From the NCBI RefSeq assembly GCF_000292345.1, contig NZ_ALOU01000001.1, positions 1-64,000 of the forward strand: a stretch of DNA of 64,000 nucleotides. Reading direction: 5' to 3'. Both the position numbers and the translations under genes were made by a program. Positions 8,504 through 17,860 of this stretch are shown here, one piece after another. The notes beneath the pieces were generated by a model. The model ran no database searches and was not told the origin of the DNA. It saw nothing but the letters and a program-made list of their open reading frames with translations. The stretch is from Cupriavidus sp. BIS7 (lineage in GTDB: Bacteria; Pseudomonadota; Gammaproteobacteria; Burkholderiales; Burkholderiaceae). Numbering within the stretch: the stretch's first letter is position 1; each line of letters begins with the position of its first letter.

Positions 8504-10105
8504 TCAGGCAAACAGACCATGCAGGAACCAGCGGTATTCGCCGCCGTCCTCCTGCCCGTCACGCGTGGGGCGCCCCGGGCGCTCGCGATAGACCCAGCAG
8601 CGCAACCCGTCGCCACGCTCCGCGATGAAGTAATCGCGCGTGGCCAGACCGCCGTCCCACCAGCCGGCCTCGATGCGCTCGGGGCGCGTCAGCATCACCA
8701 GCGGGCCGTCATGAACGGGGCGATGCTTCTGCACGCGCAGCGGCAGCGGTGCTTCCAGCAGCCACAGCGGCCGCTCGGGAGGCACCGTGCCGGTTGCGGT
8801 GCCACGTGGCGGCTTCTCGTCGATGGGCATCCACCGATTGGCACACTCGGGCCGATGATCGGCCAGCGGATGCGGCTGCAGCACGTTGTCGCGCCCGAGC
8901 CGCGCCACCAGCGTATCGAGCAGCCGGCCCAGTTCGGCGGGTTCGGCACCGGGCTCCGGAAACAGCGAATCGCTTTGCGGCACGCAGGTTTCCATCGCCT
9001 CCACACGCAGCGCGAGGCCGCCGACAGGCGCATGGAAGCGGATCTTGTCGAGCTTTTCGCGCAGCAGCTTCGACAGGTGCACGGGATCGCGGCTCGGTTG
9101 CGCCAGCCCAAGCGGCACCGGCGTGCTGTCGGTGTCTTCGCCCAGCCGATAGCGTTCATGTTCGAGCACCAGCACGCAGCGCGTCACGCCGGCCTGCTGC
9201 ACGGCCAGCCAGCCCGACAGCGCCAGCAGCAGCCGCTGCGCACCGGCCAGCACGCCGTCGGCGGACTCCACGCGGCCCGGCAACTCCATGCGCTGCGCAA
9301 ACATCGGCGGGGCTTCGAACCATGAGAAACCGGCCGGCGCCTGGCCATAGGCCTGGTCTAGCCGCGCCAGCAGTTCCGTGCCGATACGGCGCGACAGCCC
9401 TGCGCGCGGCAGACGGCGCACCTGTCCCAGCGTGCGGCAGCCGATGCCTTCCAGCCATTCCGGATCGGCCAGCACATGCAGGCAATCAACGGGCAGCCGG
9501 TCCAGCAGGCGCATCATGCGTGCAGCCTGTACCGCCCGGCGCGCGGGCCTGACGATGCCGTGCGATGTCTTGCGCAACGGCTGGCGTGCAAGCCACGCGG
9601 CACCCTGCGCCGTGGTGCCACAGCCGATCTGTGCGAACGTGCCCAGTTGCCGCACGCGTGCGCGAATCGCCCGGCACAACGCGCGATGACCACCGAACAG
9701 GCGCAGGCTGGCGGTCACGTCGAGCATCACCGTGGCCGATTCGGGTTCCGGATCGATCGTCACGGCCGGCGTGAAATGCAGCAGCGTCAGTGCGGCCGAT
9801 GTCATCAACGCGGCCTCTGCCGCAAGATCGCGGTCAAGCTGCACCACGTCCGCTGACAACGCCTGCACGCCACCGCGCCGCATGCCATGGCACACACCCA
9901 GCGCCATGGCTGGCGCATTGGCCAGCACCACGCGCTCATGCTCCACTACCGCCACCGGCAGCGCCCGTTGCAACGTGGCGGTGGCGGTAGCGGTGGCGTT
10001 GACGGGCTGCGCACCGGCAGGCTCAGGCCAGTTCGGCTGCAGCGCGTCCAGCGGCAGGCGCGGCAGGTGCACCGCGATCCAGCAAGTCGGAAGCATCGGG
10101 AACAT
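8504..10105 (-). CDS. imuB: ImuB, catalytically degenerate Y-family polymerase of the SOS mutasome
   Basis: About 533 residues from the ATG at 10105; the ATG at 10096 (MLPTCWIAVHLP) is also possible. The open frame extends further upstream inside imuA, but that part reads as a shadow. The N-terminus WIAVHLPRLPLDALQ has the Y-family fold pattern but lacks the catalytic aspartates of the usual DxD motif, as expected for ImuB, which bridges DnaE2 and the sliding clamp instead of making DNA. Further Y-family landmarks are LDVTASLRLFGGHRAL and IGCRTLGQVRRLPRAGL. The start overlaps imuA by 83 bases, and dnaE2 follows closely. Confidence 0.9.
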   Translation of the reverse strand: MFPMLPTCWIAVHLPRLPLDALQPNWPEPAGAQPVNATATATATLQRALPVAVVEHERVVLANAPAMALGVCHGMRRGGVQALSADVVQLDRDLAAEAALMTSAALTLLHFTPAVTIDPEPESATVMLDVTASLRLFGGHRALCRAIRARVRQLGTFAQIGCGTTAQGAAWLARQPLRKTSHGIVRPARRAVQAARMMRLLDRLPVDCLHVLADPEWLEGIGCRTLGQVRRLPRAGLSRRIGTELLARLDQAYGQAPAGFSWFEAPPMFAQRMELPGRVESADGVLAGAQRLLLALSGWLAVQQAGVTRCVLVLEHERYRLGEDTDSTPVPLGLAQPSRDPVHLSKLLREKLDKIRFHAPVGGLALRVEAMETCVPQSDSLFPEPGAEPAELGRLLDTLVARLGRDNVLQPHPLADHRPECANRWMPIDEKPPRGTATGTVPPERPLWLLEAPLPLRVQKHRPVHDGPLVMLTRPERIEAGWWDGGLATRDYFIAERGDGLRCWVYRERPGRPTRDGQEDGGEYRWFLHGLFA

Positions 10106-10892
10106 GATGATCGGCGCCTGCCGGGACGGCAGGTGTGGGCACCGCAGGCGCACCCGCGCTCCGCGGCACATGGGCCATGCCTTCCAGCGGCAGCAGCAAC
10201 GGCGTGTCGCGTGCGGGGCCGCGCCGCTTGTGAAAGACGATCGACAGCAGATTGCCGGGCAACGGCGACAACGCCAGCCGCAGCGTGGCAGGCGACGATT
10301 CGTGCAGCACACGGATCGGGCGCAACACCCACACCACGGTATCGCCGGCCTGCGCCAGCACCTGCAGACGCCGCAGCGCCTCCGGACGCGCGCCAGCCAG
10401 CCAGACCAGCACCGCGCCGAACGCCTGACTGCGCAGCATCTGCTCCGCAGCCCATAGCATGTCCGCACGGCGCGACGCAATCGTCGCGCCGGCCGGCGGG
10501 CGCACCCAATAGAGCTGGCGCGCGGGCAGGCGGCCATCGGCCAGTCCTGCCGCATTGGGCAGATACGGCGGATTGACGAAACCGATGCGACGCCCCGCGG
10601 CAGCCAGCGTACGCAGCGCCGGCATCAGCAGGCGCAACTCGCCCGCGCCGTCCTGGGCCAGCAGCAGTTCGGTCACGGCGCCGGCGGGCCAGCCGCCGCC
10701 TGGCAGTTCCGCCGTCAGCGCGTCATAGCCGGTGGGACACACGGGCAGGCGGCCGGCACGGCCAAGCTGCCCCGCGCGCCACAGCCCGGGGTAGCGGTGC
10801 TCGAGTTCGCTCACCGACGCGCGGTGTACGGGGATGGGGGGCGCATGGTCCGCCGCCGCTGCCGGCGGCATCGCATGCGATGACACTGTCAT
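10023..10892 (-). CDS. imuA: ImuA, RecA/SulA-like component of the SOS mutasome
   Basis: 289 residues from the ATG at 10892 (MTVSSHAMPPAAAAD). The frame runs open to 10979, but that would start upstream of the LexA box, so the shorter start is preferred. The core AGAVTELLLAQDGAGELRLL and RRIGFVNPPYLPN are typical of ImuA, a RecA-like protein without clear ATPase motifs that works with ImuB and DnaE2 in damage-induced mutagenesis. It is first in the imuA-imuB-dnaE2 operon and lies 52 bases downstream of a LexA operator. Confidence 0.9.
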   Translation of the reverse strand: MTVSSHAMPPAAAADHAPPIPVHRASVSELEHRYPGLWRAGQLGRAGRLPVCPTGYDALTAELPGGGWPAGAVTELLLAQDGAGELRLLMPALRTLAAAGRRIGFVNPPYLPNAAGLADGRLPARQLYWVRPPAGATIASRRADMLWAAEQMLRSQAFGAVLVWLAGARPEALRRLQVLAQAGDTVVWVLRPIRVLHESSPATLRLALSPLPGNLLSIVFHKRRGPARDTPLLLPLEGMAHVPRSAGAPAVPTPAVPAGADHHVPDASDLLDRGAPAAPAAGRAAAELA

Positions 10893-10944
10893 GGTGTTGA
10901 TCCGGGACGCGCAACGATTGGCGCATCCCTCATATTTTCTCGAA

Positions 10945-10964
10945 TACTGTATGTTTATACAGTA
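10945..10964. promoter_or_regulatory. LexA operator (SOS box) of imuA-imuB-dnaE2
   Basis: The 20-base palindrome TACTGTATGTTTATACAGTA matches the gammaproteobacterial/betaproteobacterial LexA consensus CTGT-N8-ACAG with an AT-rich centre. It lies 52 bases upstream of the imuA start and about 144 bases upstream of the divergent gene at 11108. It predicts repression by LexA and induction after DNA damage. Confidence 0.9.
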
Positions 10965-11107
10965 TCGAGGCGGATGCAAGGGGCCGGTGAAAATGTGCGC
11001 CGTTCAGCGCCTGAAACACGTGACTGTCAGCTAACTGCCACGGATTCGCGTGCAGGATTGCAAACAAATGTCATGCCCGATTGTGCAGTCCGGGGCAGGT
11101 ACGGAAA

Positions 11108-11440
11108 ATGCCCGCTATGAAACGGAATACGCGCGAATGCGTGCATATGCTGATCGAGGGCCTGCAGCGCCACGGCCCGCTGCGCCGTGATGCGCTTGCC
11201 GACGCGTGTGGTCTCTCCCCCGAGGAAACCACGCGCGCGCTGAAGGCAGCGCGCCAGATGAGCGTGGTCGATCACGTGCCCTACGGTCCCGGCACGTTGC
11301 CCGCGGCCGTCTTTTACCAGCTCACCGGCCGTCAACTCCCGGCGGCGCGCAAGAGCACGCGCGTACCGCCCGCGCCCGACGACCGCTTTCAGCCGCTGCT
11401 GGAAGCGTGGTGGAACAGCAGCGAACTGGATCGCGCGTAG
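11108..11440 (+). CDS. Small DNA-binding-like protein of unknown function
   Basis: 110 residues from the ATG at 11108; a second ATG at 11117 (MKRNTRECVHML) is as plausible, and a TTG lies further upstream. The segment CVHMLIEGLQRHGPLRRDAL followed by ADACGLSPEETTRALKAARQ resembles a winged helix-turn-helix in which a partner helix recognises DNA. No exact family is recognised. It is divergent from imuA across the SOS box, so it may or may not share LexA control. Confidence 0.6.
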   Translation: MPAMKRNTRECVHMLIEGLQRHGPLRRDALADACGLSPEETTRALKAARQMSVVDHVPYGPGTLPAAVFYQLTGRQLPAARKSTRVPPAPDDRFQPLLEAWWNSSELDRA

Positions 11441-11505
11441 GCAGCCCTGAGCGGACGCAGGCGGCCAGCAAGAGCCCGCCGCCGAAGCGGGCGCCGATGA
11501 ACAGG

Positions 11506-11880
11506 CTACTGGGGCAGTCGCACCTTCGGCACGATGAACTGGTTGCCCGGGGCGCGCATCACGTCGCACTGGGCATCGCCCTTGCGGGCCTGCCCGGACT
11601 TGTCGACATATTCAATGTTGCCAACCACGCTGTAGACGTCCTCGGCCACGCGGCGGGTGGTGCCGCGCATCCAGTGGAACTGGTCGGGATTCGGCATCGC
11701 GGCCTTGACCGCGTTCATGCAGGCGACGGGCGCCTCAGGCGCTTCGGGCTTGCCGCCGCGCTGGCCCAGTTCGATATTGACGGGCGCCTCGGCCGGGGAT
11801 GCGGGCGGCGCGGCCATCGCCGCCATCGGTAGCGTGGTCACTGCAAGCGCCGCCAGCATGCGGCGCACTTGGGTCATCAT
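11506..11880 (-). CDS. Small exported protein of unknown function next to the metal efflux genes
   Basis: 124 residues from the double ATG at 11880. A signal peptide (MMTQVRRMLAALAVTTLPMA, cut after AMA) directs it to the periplasm. The mature part has two cysteines (VACMNAV and DAQCDVM) that could pair. It contains the segment YSVVGNIEYVDKSGQARKGD. No family was recognised. It follows the CzcA-like gene by 85 bases on the same strand and could be the last gene of that operon. Confidence 0.65.
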   Translation of the reverse strand: MMTQVRRMLAALAVTTLPMAAMAAPPASPAEAPVNIELGQRGGKPEAPEAPVACMNAVKAAMPNPDQFHWMRGTTRRVAEDVYSVVGNIEYVDKSGQARKGDAQCDVMRAPGNQFIVPKVRLPQ

Positions 11881-11965
11881 GGTGTGAACTCCAAACAAAA
11901 CGGCCGGCACGCGCGTTGCATACCGGCCGGTCGCCATTGTACTGGCTTGGAAATTCAAGGTTGCC

Positions 11966-14900
11966 TTACACCGACATGTCGCGCGGCTCCGGTTTGCGGT
12001 CATCGAACCAGCGATACAGCGTGGGCACCATGACCAGCGTCAGCAGCGTCGACGTGATCAGGCCACCGATCACCACCACCGCCAGCGGGCGCTGCACCTC
12101 CGAGCCCGGCCCCGTCGAGAACAGGAACGGCACCAGGCCCAGCATCGCAATCGTCGCGGTCATCATCACCGGGCGGAACCGCTGCGTGGCGCCACGCACC
12201 ACCGCGTTGCGCAGTGACATGCCGGATTCGCGCAACGTGCGGATGTACGACACCAGCACCACGCCGTTCAGCACCGCCATGCCCCACAGCGCGATAAAGC
12301 CCACCGACGCCGGCACGGACAGGTACTCGCCCGTGACGAACAGCCCGATGATGCCGCCGATCGATGCAAACGGCAGCACCGTGATGATCAGCGTGGCATA
12401 GCGCAGCGAGTTGAACAGCAGGAACAGCAGGAAAAAGATCGCGGCGATCGTGATCGGCACGATGATCTTCAGGTGGCCCATTGCGCGCTCCATGTTCTGG
12501 AACTGGCCGCCCCACTCGAAGTAATAGCCTTCGGGCAGCTTGACCTTGCTCTCGGTGGCTGCCTGCAGTTCGGCCACGAAGCCGCCAAGGTCCCGATCCT
12601 TCACGTTGATCATCACCACCACGCGGCGCTTGGCCATTTCGCGGCTGATCTGCGCGGGGCCGTCGGTGACCTCGATCTTTGCCACGCTCTGCAGCGGCAC
12701 CTGAACGCCGTCTGGCGCCGACACCAGCAACTGGCGAATCTCCTGCACGTTGCTGCGGAATTCCTCTGGCAGGCGCACGGCCGCCGCAAAGCGGCGCTCG
12801 CCCTCGAAGATATCCGTGGCGCGCTTGCCGCCGATGGCGATCTCGATGATGTCGTGGATGTCGGAAACGTTCAGCCCGTAGCGCGCAATCGCCTGACGGT
12901 CGATCTCGATCGACAGGTACTGCTGGCCCGATATCCGTTCGATACGGATGTCCTGCGACCCCTGGATGCCGCCCGCCACGCGCGCGATCTGGCCAGCCAG
13001 GTCGCGCAACTTGTCCAGATCGTCGCCGAAGATTTTCACAGCCACGTCAGAACGCACGCCGCTGACCATTTCGTCCACGCGATCCGAGATCGGCTGCGCC
13101 ATCACGATCTGCACGCCCGGAATGGCCTTGAGCTTGTCGCGGATGGCGTTGGCGATATCGTCCTGGGTCCATCCGTCCGGCCACTCGTCGCGATCCTTGA
13201 GGCTGGCGATCGGCGTCGATTCGTTCTGGCCCTGCGGGTCGGCCGGGCTTTCGCCACGGCCCACGCCAGACACCACGGACTTCACGCCCGGCACCTGCAG
13301 CACCAGCTTGTTGGCCTCCTTCTCGAGCTTGATCGATTCCTCCAGCGAGATGTTCGGCACGCGGTCGATGGCCGGCACGATCGATCCTTCCTTCATTTCC
13401 GGAATGAACGAGGTACCAAGCAACGGCACGATCATCAGCGTGGCAACGAACACCCCCACCGCCGACAGCACGGTCTTCCTGCTGTTGGCCAGCGCCCAGT
13501 GCAGCATGCGCAGGTAGTAGCGCTTCATGAACGCAATGATGCGCGTGTCATGTTCGGCGCCACCCTTGAGCAGGTACGACGACAGCACCGGCGACAGCGT
13601 CAGCGACAGGAACAGCGAGATCGCCAGCGCAATCGAGATCGTGAATGCCAGCGGCGCGAACATCTTGCCTTCCATGCCGGAGAGCGTCATCAGCGGCAGG
13701 AACACCAGGATGATGATGCCCACACCCACGATCACCGGCGTGGCCACTTCCTGCACGGCCTTGACCAGCACCTGCGTGCGCGTCATGCCGGTCTTGTCCG
13801 CGTGGCCAAGCCGTTCGAACGCGTTTTCGACCACCACCACCGATCCATCCACCATCAGCCCGATGGCGATGGCCAGCCCGCCCAGCGACATCAGGTTGGC
13901 CGATAGCCCCACCTGGTTCATCACCATGAACGTCAGCAATGGCGTCAGCACCAGCGTGGCCAGCACGATCACCGATGAACGCACGTCGCCCAGGAACAGG
14001 AACAGCACGATCACTACCAGCACCACGCCTTCCAGCAGCACCTTGGTGACGGTCCACAGTGCGGAATCCACCAGTTCGCTACGGTCGTAGTACGGCACGA
14101 TCTGCAGCTTGCCCGGCAGCATGCCGCGCTCGTTGATCTCCGCCACACGCGCCTTGACGCGGCTCACCACTTCCTTGGCATTGCCGCCGCGCATCATCAT
14201 CACGATGCCGCCCACGGCCTCGGTCTCACCGTTCTTGACCAGCGCACCCTGCCGGACCTCATGGCCGATGGTCACCTGCGCCACATCGCGCAGGTAGACC
14301 GGCGTACCGCCGATCTCCTTGAGCACGATGCTGCCAATGTCGTCGACGCCCTTGGCCAGGCCCACGCCGCGGATCAGGTACTGTTCCGCGTAGTGCGGCA
14401 GCACGCCGCCACCGGAGTTGGCGTTGTTGCGCGCCAGCGCCTGATAGACCTGCTGGATGTTGATGTCGTAATGGCGCATCCGCTCCGGGTTGACCAGCGC
14501 CTGGTACTGCCGCACAAAGCCGCCCTGCGAGTTGATTTCCGCCACACCGGGGATCGACCGCAGCATCGGCCGCACCACCCAGTCCTGCACGATGCGGCGC
14601 TCGGACAGTTCCTCCTGCGTCAGTTCCCGGTTGCCATCGTCGGCGCGGTCCAGCGTGTACTGGTAGACCTCGCCCAGGCCCGTGGACACGGGCCCAAGCA
14701 CCGGCGTCACGCCCTCTGGCATGCGGCCGGACACCTCGATCAGCCGCTCCATGACGAGCTGCCGCGCGAAATAGACGTCGGTCTTGTCCGTGAACACAAG
14801 CGTGATCAGCGACAGGCCCGCCTTGTTCAGCGAGCGCATCTCCTCGAGTCCGGGCAGGCCCGTCATCGACATCTCGATCGGCACCGTGACAAAGCGCTCC

Positions 14901-15082
14901 ACTTCCTCGGGCGAACGGCCGGTTGCCTCCGTGGCGATCTGCACCTGGACGTTGGTCACGTCCGGGAACGCGTCGACAGACAGCTTTCCCGCCGCGCGCA
15001 GACCGAAGAAGAACAGCACCACCGCAATCACGCACACCACCAGCCGCTGCTTGATCGCGGCTTCCACAAGCGATGTCATCAT
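11966..15082 (-). CDS. HME-RND heavy-metal efflux pump, CzcA family
   Basis: 1038 residues, full length for an inner-membrane RND pump that drives metal ions from the periplasm out of the cell with the proton gradient. Landmarks are the first membrane helix near residues 13-30 (VCVIAVVLFFFGLRAAG), the signature VEKF-like region EVERFVTVPIEMSMTGLPG, and the second membrane block starting LWTVTKVLLEGVVLVVIVLF. Membrane helix 4 reads AIAIGLMVDGSVVVVENAF. The Asp and Glu of the relay are kept, but the first Asp of the CzcA pattern (DFGIIVDG) is replaced by Ala, as in the CusA-type branch. Metal specificity therefore cannot be told from sequence alone. It is third in an operon with the adaptor and outer-membrane genes. 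Confidence 0.9.
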   Translation of the reverse strand: MMTSLVEAAIKQRLVVCVIAVVLFFFGLRAAGKLSVDAFPDVTNVQVQIATEATGRSPEEVERFVTVPIEMSMTGLPGLEEMRSLNKAGLSLITLVFTDKTDVYFARQLVMERLIEVSGRMPEGVTPVLGPVSTGLGEVYQYTLDRADDGNRELTQEELSERRIVQDWVVRPMLRSIPGVAEINSQGGFVRQYQALVNPERMRHYDINIQQVYQALARNNANSGGGVLPHYAEQYLIRGVGLAKGVDDIGSIVLKEIGGTPVYLRDVAQVTIGHEVRQGALVKNGETEAVGGIVMMMRGGNAKEVVSRVKARVAEINERGMLPGKLQIVPYYDRSELVDSALWTVTKVLLEGVVLVVIVLFLFLGDVRSSVIVLATLVLTPLLTFMVMNQVGLSANLMSLGGLAIAIGLMVDGSVVVVENAFERLGHADKTGMTRTQVLVKAVQEVATPVIVGVGIIILVFLPLMTLSGMEGKMFAPLAFTISIALAISLFLSLTLSPVLSSYLLKGGAEHDTRIIAFMKRYYLRMLHWALANSRKTVLSAVGVFVATLMIVPLLGTSFIPEMKEGSIVPAIDRVPNISLEESIKLEKEANKLVLQVPGVKSVVSGVGRGESPADPQGQNESTPIASLKDRDEWPDGWTQDDIANAIRDKLKAIPGVQIVMAQPISDRVDEMVSGVRSDVAVKIFGDDLDKLRDLAGQIARVAGGIQGSQDIRIERISGQQYLSIEIDRQAIARYGLNVSDIHDIIEIAIGGKRATDIFEGERRFAAAVRLPEEFRSNVQEIRQLLVSAPDGVQVPLQSVAKIEVTDGPAQISREMAKRRVVVMINVKDRDLGGFVAELQAATESKVKLPEGYYFEWGGQFQNMERAMGHLKIIVPITIAAIFFLLFLLFNSLRYATLIITVLPFASIGGIIGLFVTGEYLSVPASVGFIALWGMAVLNGVVLVSYIRTLRESGMSLRNAVVRGATQRFRPVMMTATIAMLGLVPFLFSTGPGSEVQRPLAVVVIGGLITSTLLTLVMVPTLYRWFDDRKPEPRDMSV

Positions 15083-15088
15083 GGCCGC

Positions 15089-16243
15089 TTACCCCTGTTC
15101 CAGGCGCTTGCGCTCATTGTCGAGGTGGAATGCGCCTTCCACCACCACGCGGTCACCGGCCTTGATGCCGCCCTGCACCACGCGCATGCCGTCGCTCTCG
15201 GCACCCAGCTTCACCTTGGTCAGGCGGAATTGGCCATCTCCGGTTTCCACGTAGACCTGCTCATCGTTGCCATCGCGCACCACGGCCGAGCCGGGCACCA
15301 CCAGTTGCTCAACGGGCTTGGCCGCAATCAGCATGGTGGCCAGCATGGCGGGCTTGAGGCGGCCTTCCTTGTTCTCCAGTTCGGTACGGACCAGCACCGT
15401 GCGAGACTGCGGGTTCACGGTGCGGCCCACGTAGATCAGCTTGCCCGTGATGCGGCCATTGCTGTTGGCCAGCGACGGCACCTCGATATCGACACTCTGC
15501 CCTTCAGCCACCTGCGCGGCCTGCTGCTCAGGCACTTCTGCCACAACCCAGACGCGCGACAGATCGGCCACCGTGTACAGCGCATCGGCAGGCTGCACCA
15601 CCTGGCCCTGCGCCACGCTGCGCTCCACCACCGTGCCGCTGATGCTGGAGAACACCGGCGAATACGAATCGATGCTGCCGTTCTTCGCCAGCGCCGAAAT
15701 CGCCGCGGCAGACATACCCAGCACGCGCAGTTGATCGCGATACGCGCGCATCTCGGCGGCGGCAATCGCGTACTCGCTTTCGCGGCGCTGCAGTTCCGCA
15801 CGGCCGATCACATCGGCGGCGAACAGTTGCCGCGCGCGCTCCGCGTTGCGGGCCTGCAGCGTGTTCTGCGCTTCGGCCTTCAGGAAGGCCATCTGCGCGG
15901 CGCCCAGTTCGCTGCTGTGCAGGCGCGCCAGCACCTGGCCGGCCTTGACCTCCTGGCCGAGCACGGCATAAAGGTCTGTCACGCGCCCGGTCACGCTGGC
16001 GCCGATGCGCGAAACGCGCTGTTCGTCGAAGTCGATACGGCCCGCCACGCGCAGCATCTCGCTGAACGGGGACGCGGTAACCGGCACCACCTTGAGCGTG
16101 CGCTTCAGGTTGCCTTCGGGCTTGACGATGCCCGGCGGAAGCTTAGGGGTTTCGGCCGCCGGGGCGGGGTCATCGGAACAGCCGGCCAGCGACAGCATCA
16201 TCACTGCGGCGGCGGCAAGGGAAAGTAGAAATTGGGGGCGCAT
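15089..16243 (-). CDS. Membrane fusion protein of the metal efflux system, CzcB family
   Basis: 384 residues. A lipoprotein signal ends in LSLAGCSDD (Cys near residue 22). It has the layout of periplasmic adaptors: a barrel-sandwich half (RIGASVTGRVTDLYAVLGQE), a long helical hairpin with repeated Ala/Arg (LQARNAERARQLFAADVIG), the second half (SSISGTVVERSVAQGQVVQP), then a beta-barrel and C-terminal module. It joins the CzcA-like pump to the CzcC-like channel. Six bases separate it from the pump gene, and 2 bases from the channel gene. No His-rich metal-binding N-terminal segment such as that in classical CzcB is seen. Confidence 0.88.
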   Translation of the reverse strand: MRPQFLLSLAAAAVMMLSLAGCSDDPAPAAETPKLPPGIVKPEGNLKRTLKVVPVTASPFSEMLRVAGRIDFDEQRVSRIGASVTGRVTDLYAVLGQEVKAGQVLARLHSSELGAAQMAFLKAEAQNTLQARNAERARQLFAADVIGRAELQRRESEYAIAAAEMRAYRDQLRVLGMSAAAISALAKNGSIDSYSPVFSSISGTVVERSVAQGQVVQPADALYTVADLSRVWVVAEVPEQQAAQVAEGQSVDIEVPSLANSNGRITGKLIYVGRTVNPQSRTVLVRTELENKEGRLKPAMLATMLIAAKPVEQLVVPGSAVVRDGNDEQVYVETGDGQFRLTKVKLGAESDGMRVVQGGIKAGDRVVVEGAFHLDNERKRLEQG

Positions 16244-16245
16244 GT

Positions 16246-17667
16246 TCAGTTCAGATTCGGGGCAACGGGCATGGACGGCATGGTGGACGCGGGGGCATTG
16301 ACGCCCGGCGTGGCCGACATGAGCTTTTCAATCTGGATGGCGGCGACCTGCAGTTCGTACTGCGCGGCAATCAGCTCGCTGCGCGCGCTGCGCAGCACGC
16401 GTTGCGCATCGAGGTAGTCGAGAATGCCGCGCTCGCCGAACCGATAGGCGGATTCGGCCACGCCAAGCGCGGACTCGGCCTCGCGCACGATGCCGGATTC
16501 GAGCGCCGTCACCTGTGCCTGGCTGATTTCGTACTGGCGGTACGCGGTATCTAGCTCCTGCATCAGTTCGAACTCGCGTGCCTCCAGCGCGGTACGGGCC
16601 TGCGTGGCCTGCGCCGTGGCTTCGCCCACCGGGCCGCTGCGGCGGTCCCAGAGCGGAATCGTCATGACCAGGCCGATCTGCGAGACATTGTTGTCGGGCT
16701 GCCGGTCGGTGCTGGCGCGCACGGCCACTTCGGGCCAGCGCAGCGCGCGCTGGTAGTCCACGCCCAGCTTTGCGCGCTCCAGTTCGCTGCGGCGCTGGGT
16801 CAGTTCGGCATTGCTGGCCTGCAGCGTGTCGTGCAGCGCCGCCAGCGGCGGCACCTCGGGCGCACGGCCCAGTTCGCCGTTCAGCGCAAAGCGCACCGGC
16901 ATGCCGCCACCCACCTGCTGACGCAGCGCGGCCTTGGCCTGATCGACGCGAAGCTCTGCCGTCTGCAGCGTCTTCTGCGCGGCCAGCAGTTCCGTATCAG
17001 CCTTGATCAGCTCATAGCGCGGCGCCTCTCCAACGCCCACGCGCACCTTCGCGCGCTCCTGGATCTGGCGCATCATGTTCAGGTCCTCGCGCGCGGCGGC
17101 CAGCTCGGTTTCGCGGCGCAGCACCTGGTAATACGACGTTTTCACGCGCGCGGCCAGGTCGCTGCGGAAGCCCTGGCGCATCGCCTCCGATGCCTCCAGG
17201 CCGCGCCCGGCCATCTGCTCGCGCAGGTTGCGCTGGTTCGGATAGTCGAACTTCTGGACGATCGCGTAGGACGGCGCGTTGCCGCTGACCACGCCAGGCT
17301 GCTTGCCGGATACGCGGCCATACATCATTTCCACCTGCGGGTTCGGATAGGCACGGGCACTGGTGATGGCGGACGTGGCGGCATCCACATTGGCCTGCGC
17401 GGCTTCCACGCCTTTGTTGGTCGATTGCGCCAGTTGCAGCAACTGCGGCAGATCGAACGTATCGGGGGCTGGCGTGGTGGCGCGCGGCATGGCTGTAGCG
17501 GCAGGCTTGGCCGCCTGCATAGGGGCCGATGGGGCCGATGGGGCCGATGAGGCCGATGAGGCAGCTCCGGTCGCCGTGGCACTGACCGGCACGGGCTGCG
17601 CGGCCCAGGCCTGCGCTGTCATCAGCGACAGCGACGCGGCCCAAGTCAACGATTTCTTGGTCTTCAT
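16246..17667 (-). CDS. Outer-membrane efflux channel, CzcC family (TolC-like)
   Basis: 473 residues from the ATG at 17667 (MKTKKSLTWAASLSLM). A signal peptide ends near AWAAQP. The mature N-terminus has an Ala/Ser/Pro-rich stretch (SSAPSAPSAP) encoded by a 9-base tandem repeat. The rest is a pair of long-helix TolC-like repeats: LLQLAQSTNKGVEAAQANVD for the first, and LERAKLGVDYQRALRWPEV with the family-typical segment IGLVMTIPLWDRRSGPVGEA for the second. It opens the channel through which the pump exports its metal. It is the first structural gene of the operon. Confidence 0.88.
   Translation of the reverse strand: MKTKKSLTWAASLSLMTAQAWAAQPVPVSATATGAASSASSAPSAPSAPMQAAKPAATAMPRATTPAPDTFDLPQLLQLAQSTNKGVEAAQANVDAATSAITSARAYPNPQVEMMYGRVSGKQPGVVSGNAPSYAIVQKFDYPNQRNLREQMAGRGLEASEAMRQGFRSDLAARVKTSYYQVLRRETELAAAREDLNMMRQIQERAKVRVGVGEAPRYELIKADTELLAAQKTLQTAELRVDQAKAALRQQVGGGMPVRFALNGELGRAPEVPPLAALHDTLQASNAELTQRRSELERAKLGVDYQRALRWPEVAVRASTDRQPDNNVSQIGLVMTIPLWDRRSGPVGEATAQATQARTALEAREFELMQELDTAYRQYEISQAQVTALESGIVREAESALGVAESAYRFGERGILDYLDAQRVLRSARSELIAAQYELQVAAIQIEKLMSATPGVNAPASTMPSMPVAPNLN
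17523..17558. repeat. 9-base tandem repeat inside the CzcC-like gene
   Basis: Four near-identical copies of GGGCCGATG lie in frame in the minus-strand gene and encode a Ser-Ala-Pro run at the start of the mature channel protein. Changes in copy number would stay in frame and lengthen or shorten a flexible linker. Confidence 0.7.
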
Positions 17668-17730
17668 GTCGGAATCAATCGAGCAATACGACTGCCCGGC
17701 GCCCATGCGCGGCTTTCGCCACGCGGCCGG

Positions 17731-17760
17731 CATCAACCGGCATCAATCGGCATCAACCGG
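17731..17760. repeat. 10-base tandem repeat upstream of the CzcC-like gene
   Basis: Three copies of CATCAACCGG, with one T in the middle copy, lie about 65-95 bases upstream of the CzcC-like start, in its leader or promoter region. Spacing between promoter elements could vary with copy number; that is inference. Confidence 0.65.
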
Positions 17761-17860
17761 CGGCAGGCATCGTGCCGCGACGTTCAGCGTCGCGGATGCA
17801 TGGGAGCTCAGGGGCAATGAGGGCGCACCGCCGGTGCAGTCAGCACGGGCGGCAGCCGGG

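Noticed and set aside
5517-8591. Long plus-strand open frames opposite dnaE2 (up to 455 codons)
   Set aside because: They are antisense to a clearly real polymerase gene and their translations are rich in Arg, Ala and His without any recognisable family, as expected of shadow frames in GC-rich DNA.
10106-10555. Upstream extension of the imuB frame
   Set aside because: It overlaps imuA and gives an Arg/Cys-rich translation, so the shorter start at 10105 is used.
10893-10979. Longer imuA start
   Set aside because: It would place the start codon upstream of, and translate through, the LexA operator.
14261-16228. 655-codon plus-strand frame opposite the CzcA- and CzcB-like genes
   Set aside because: Its translation is His- and Arg-rich and follows the opposite strand's codon pattern; both minus-strand genes are full-length known families.
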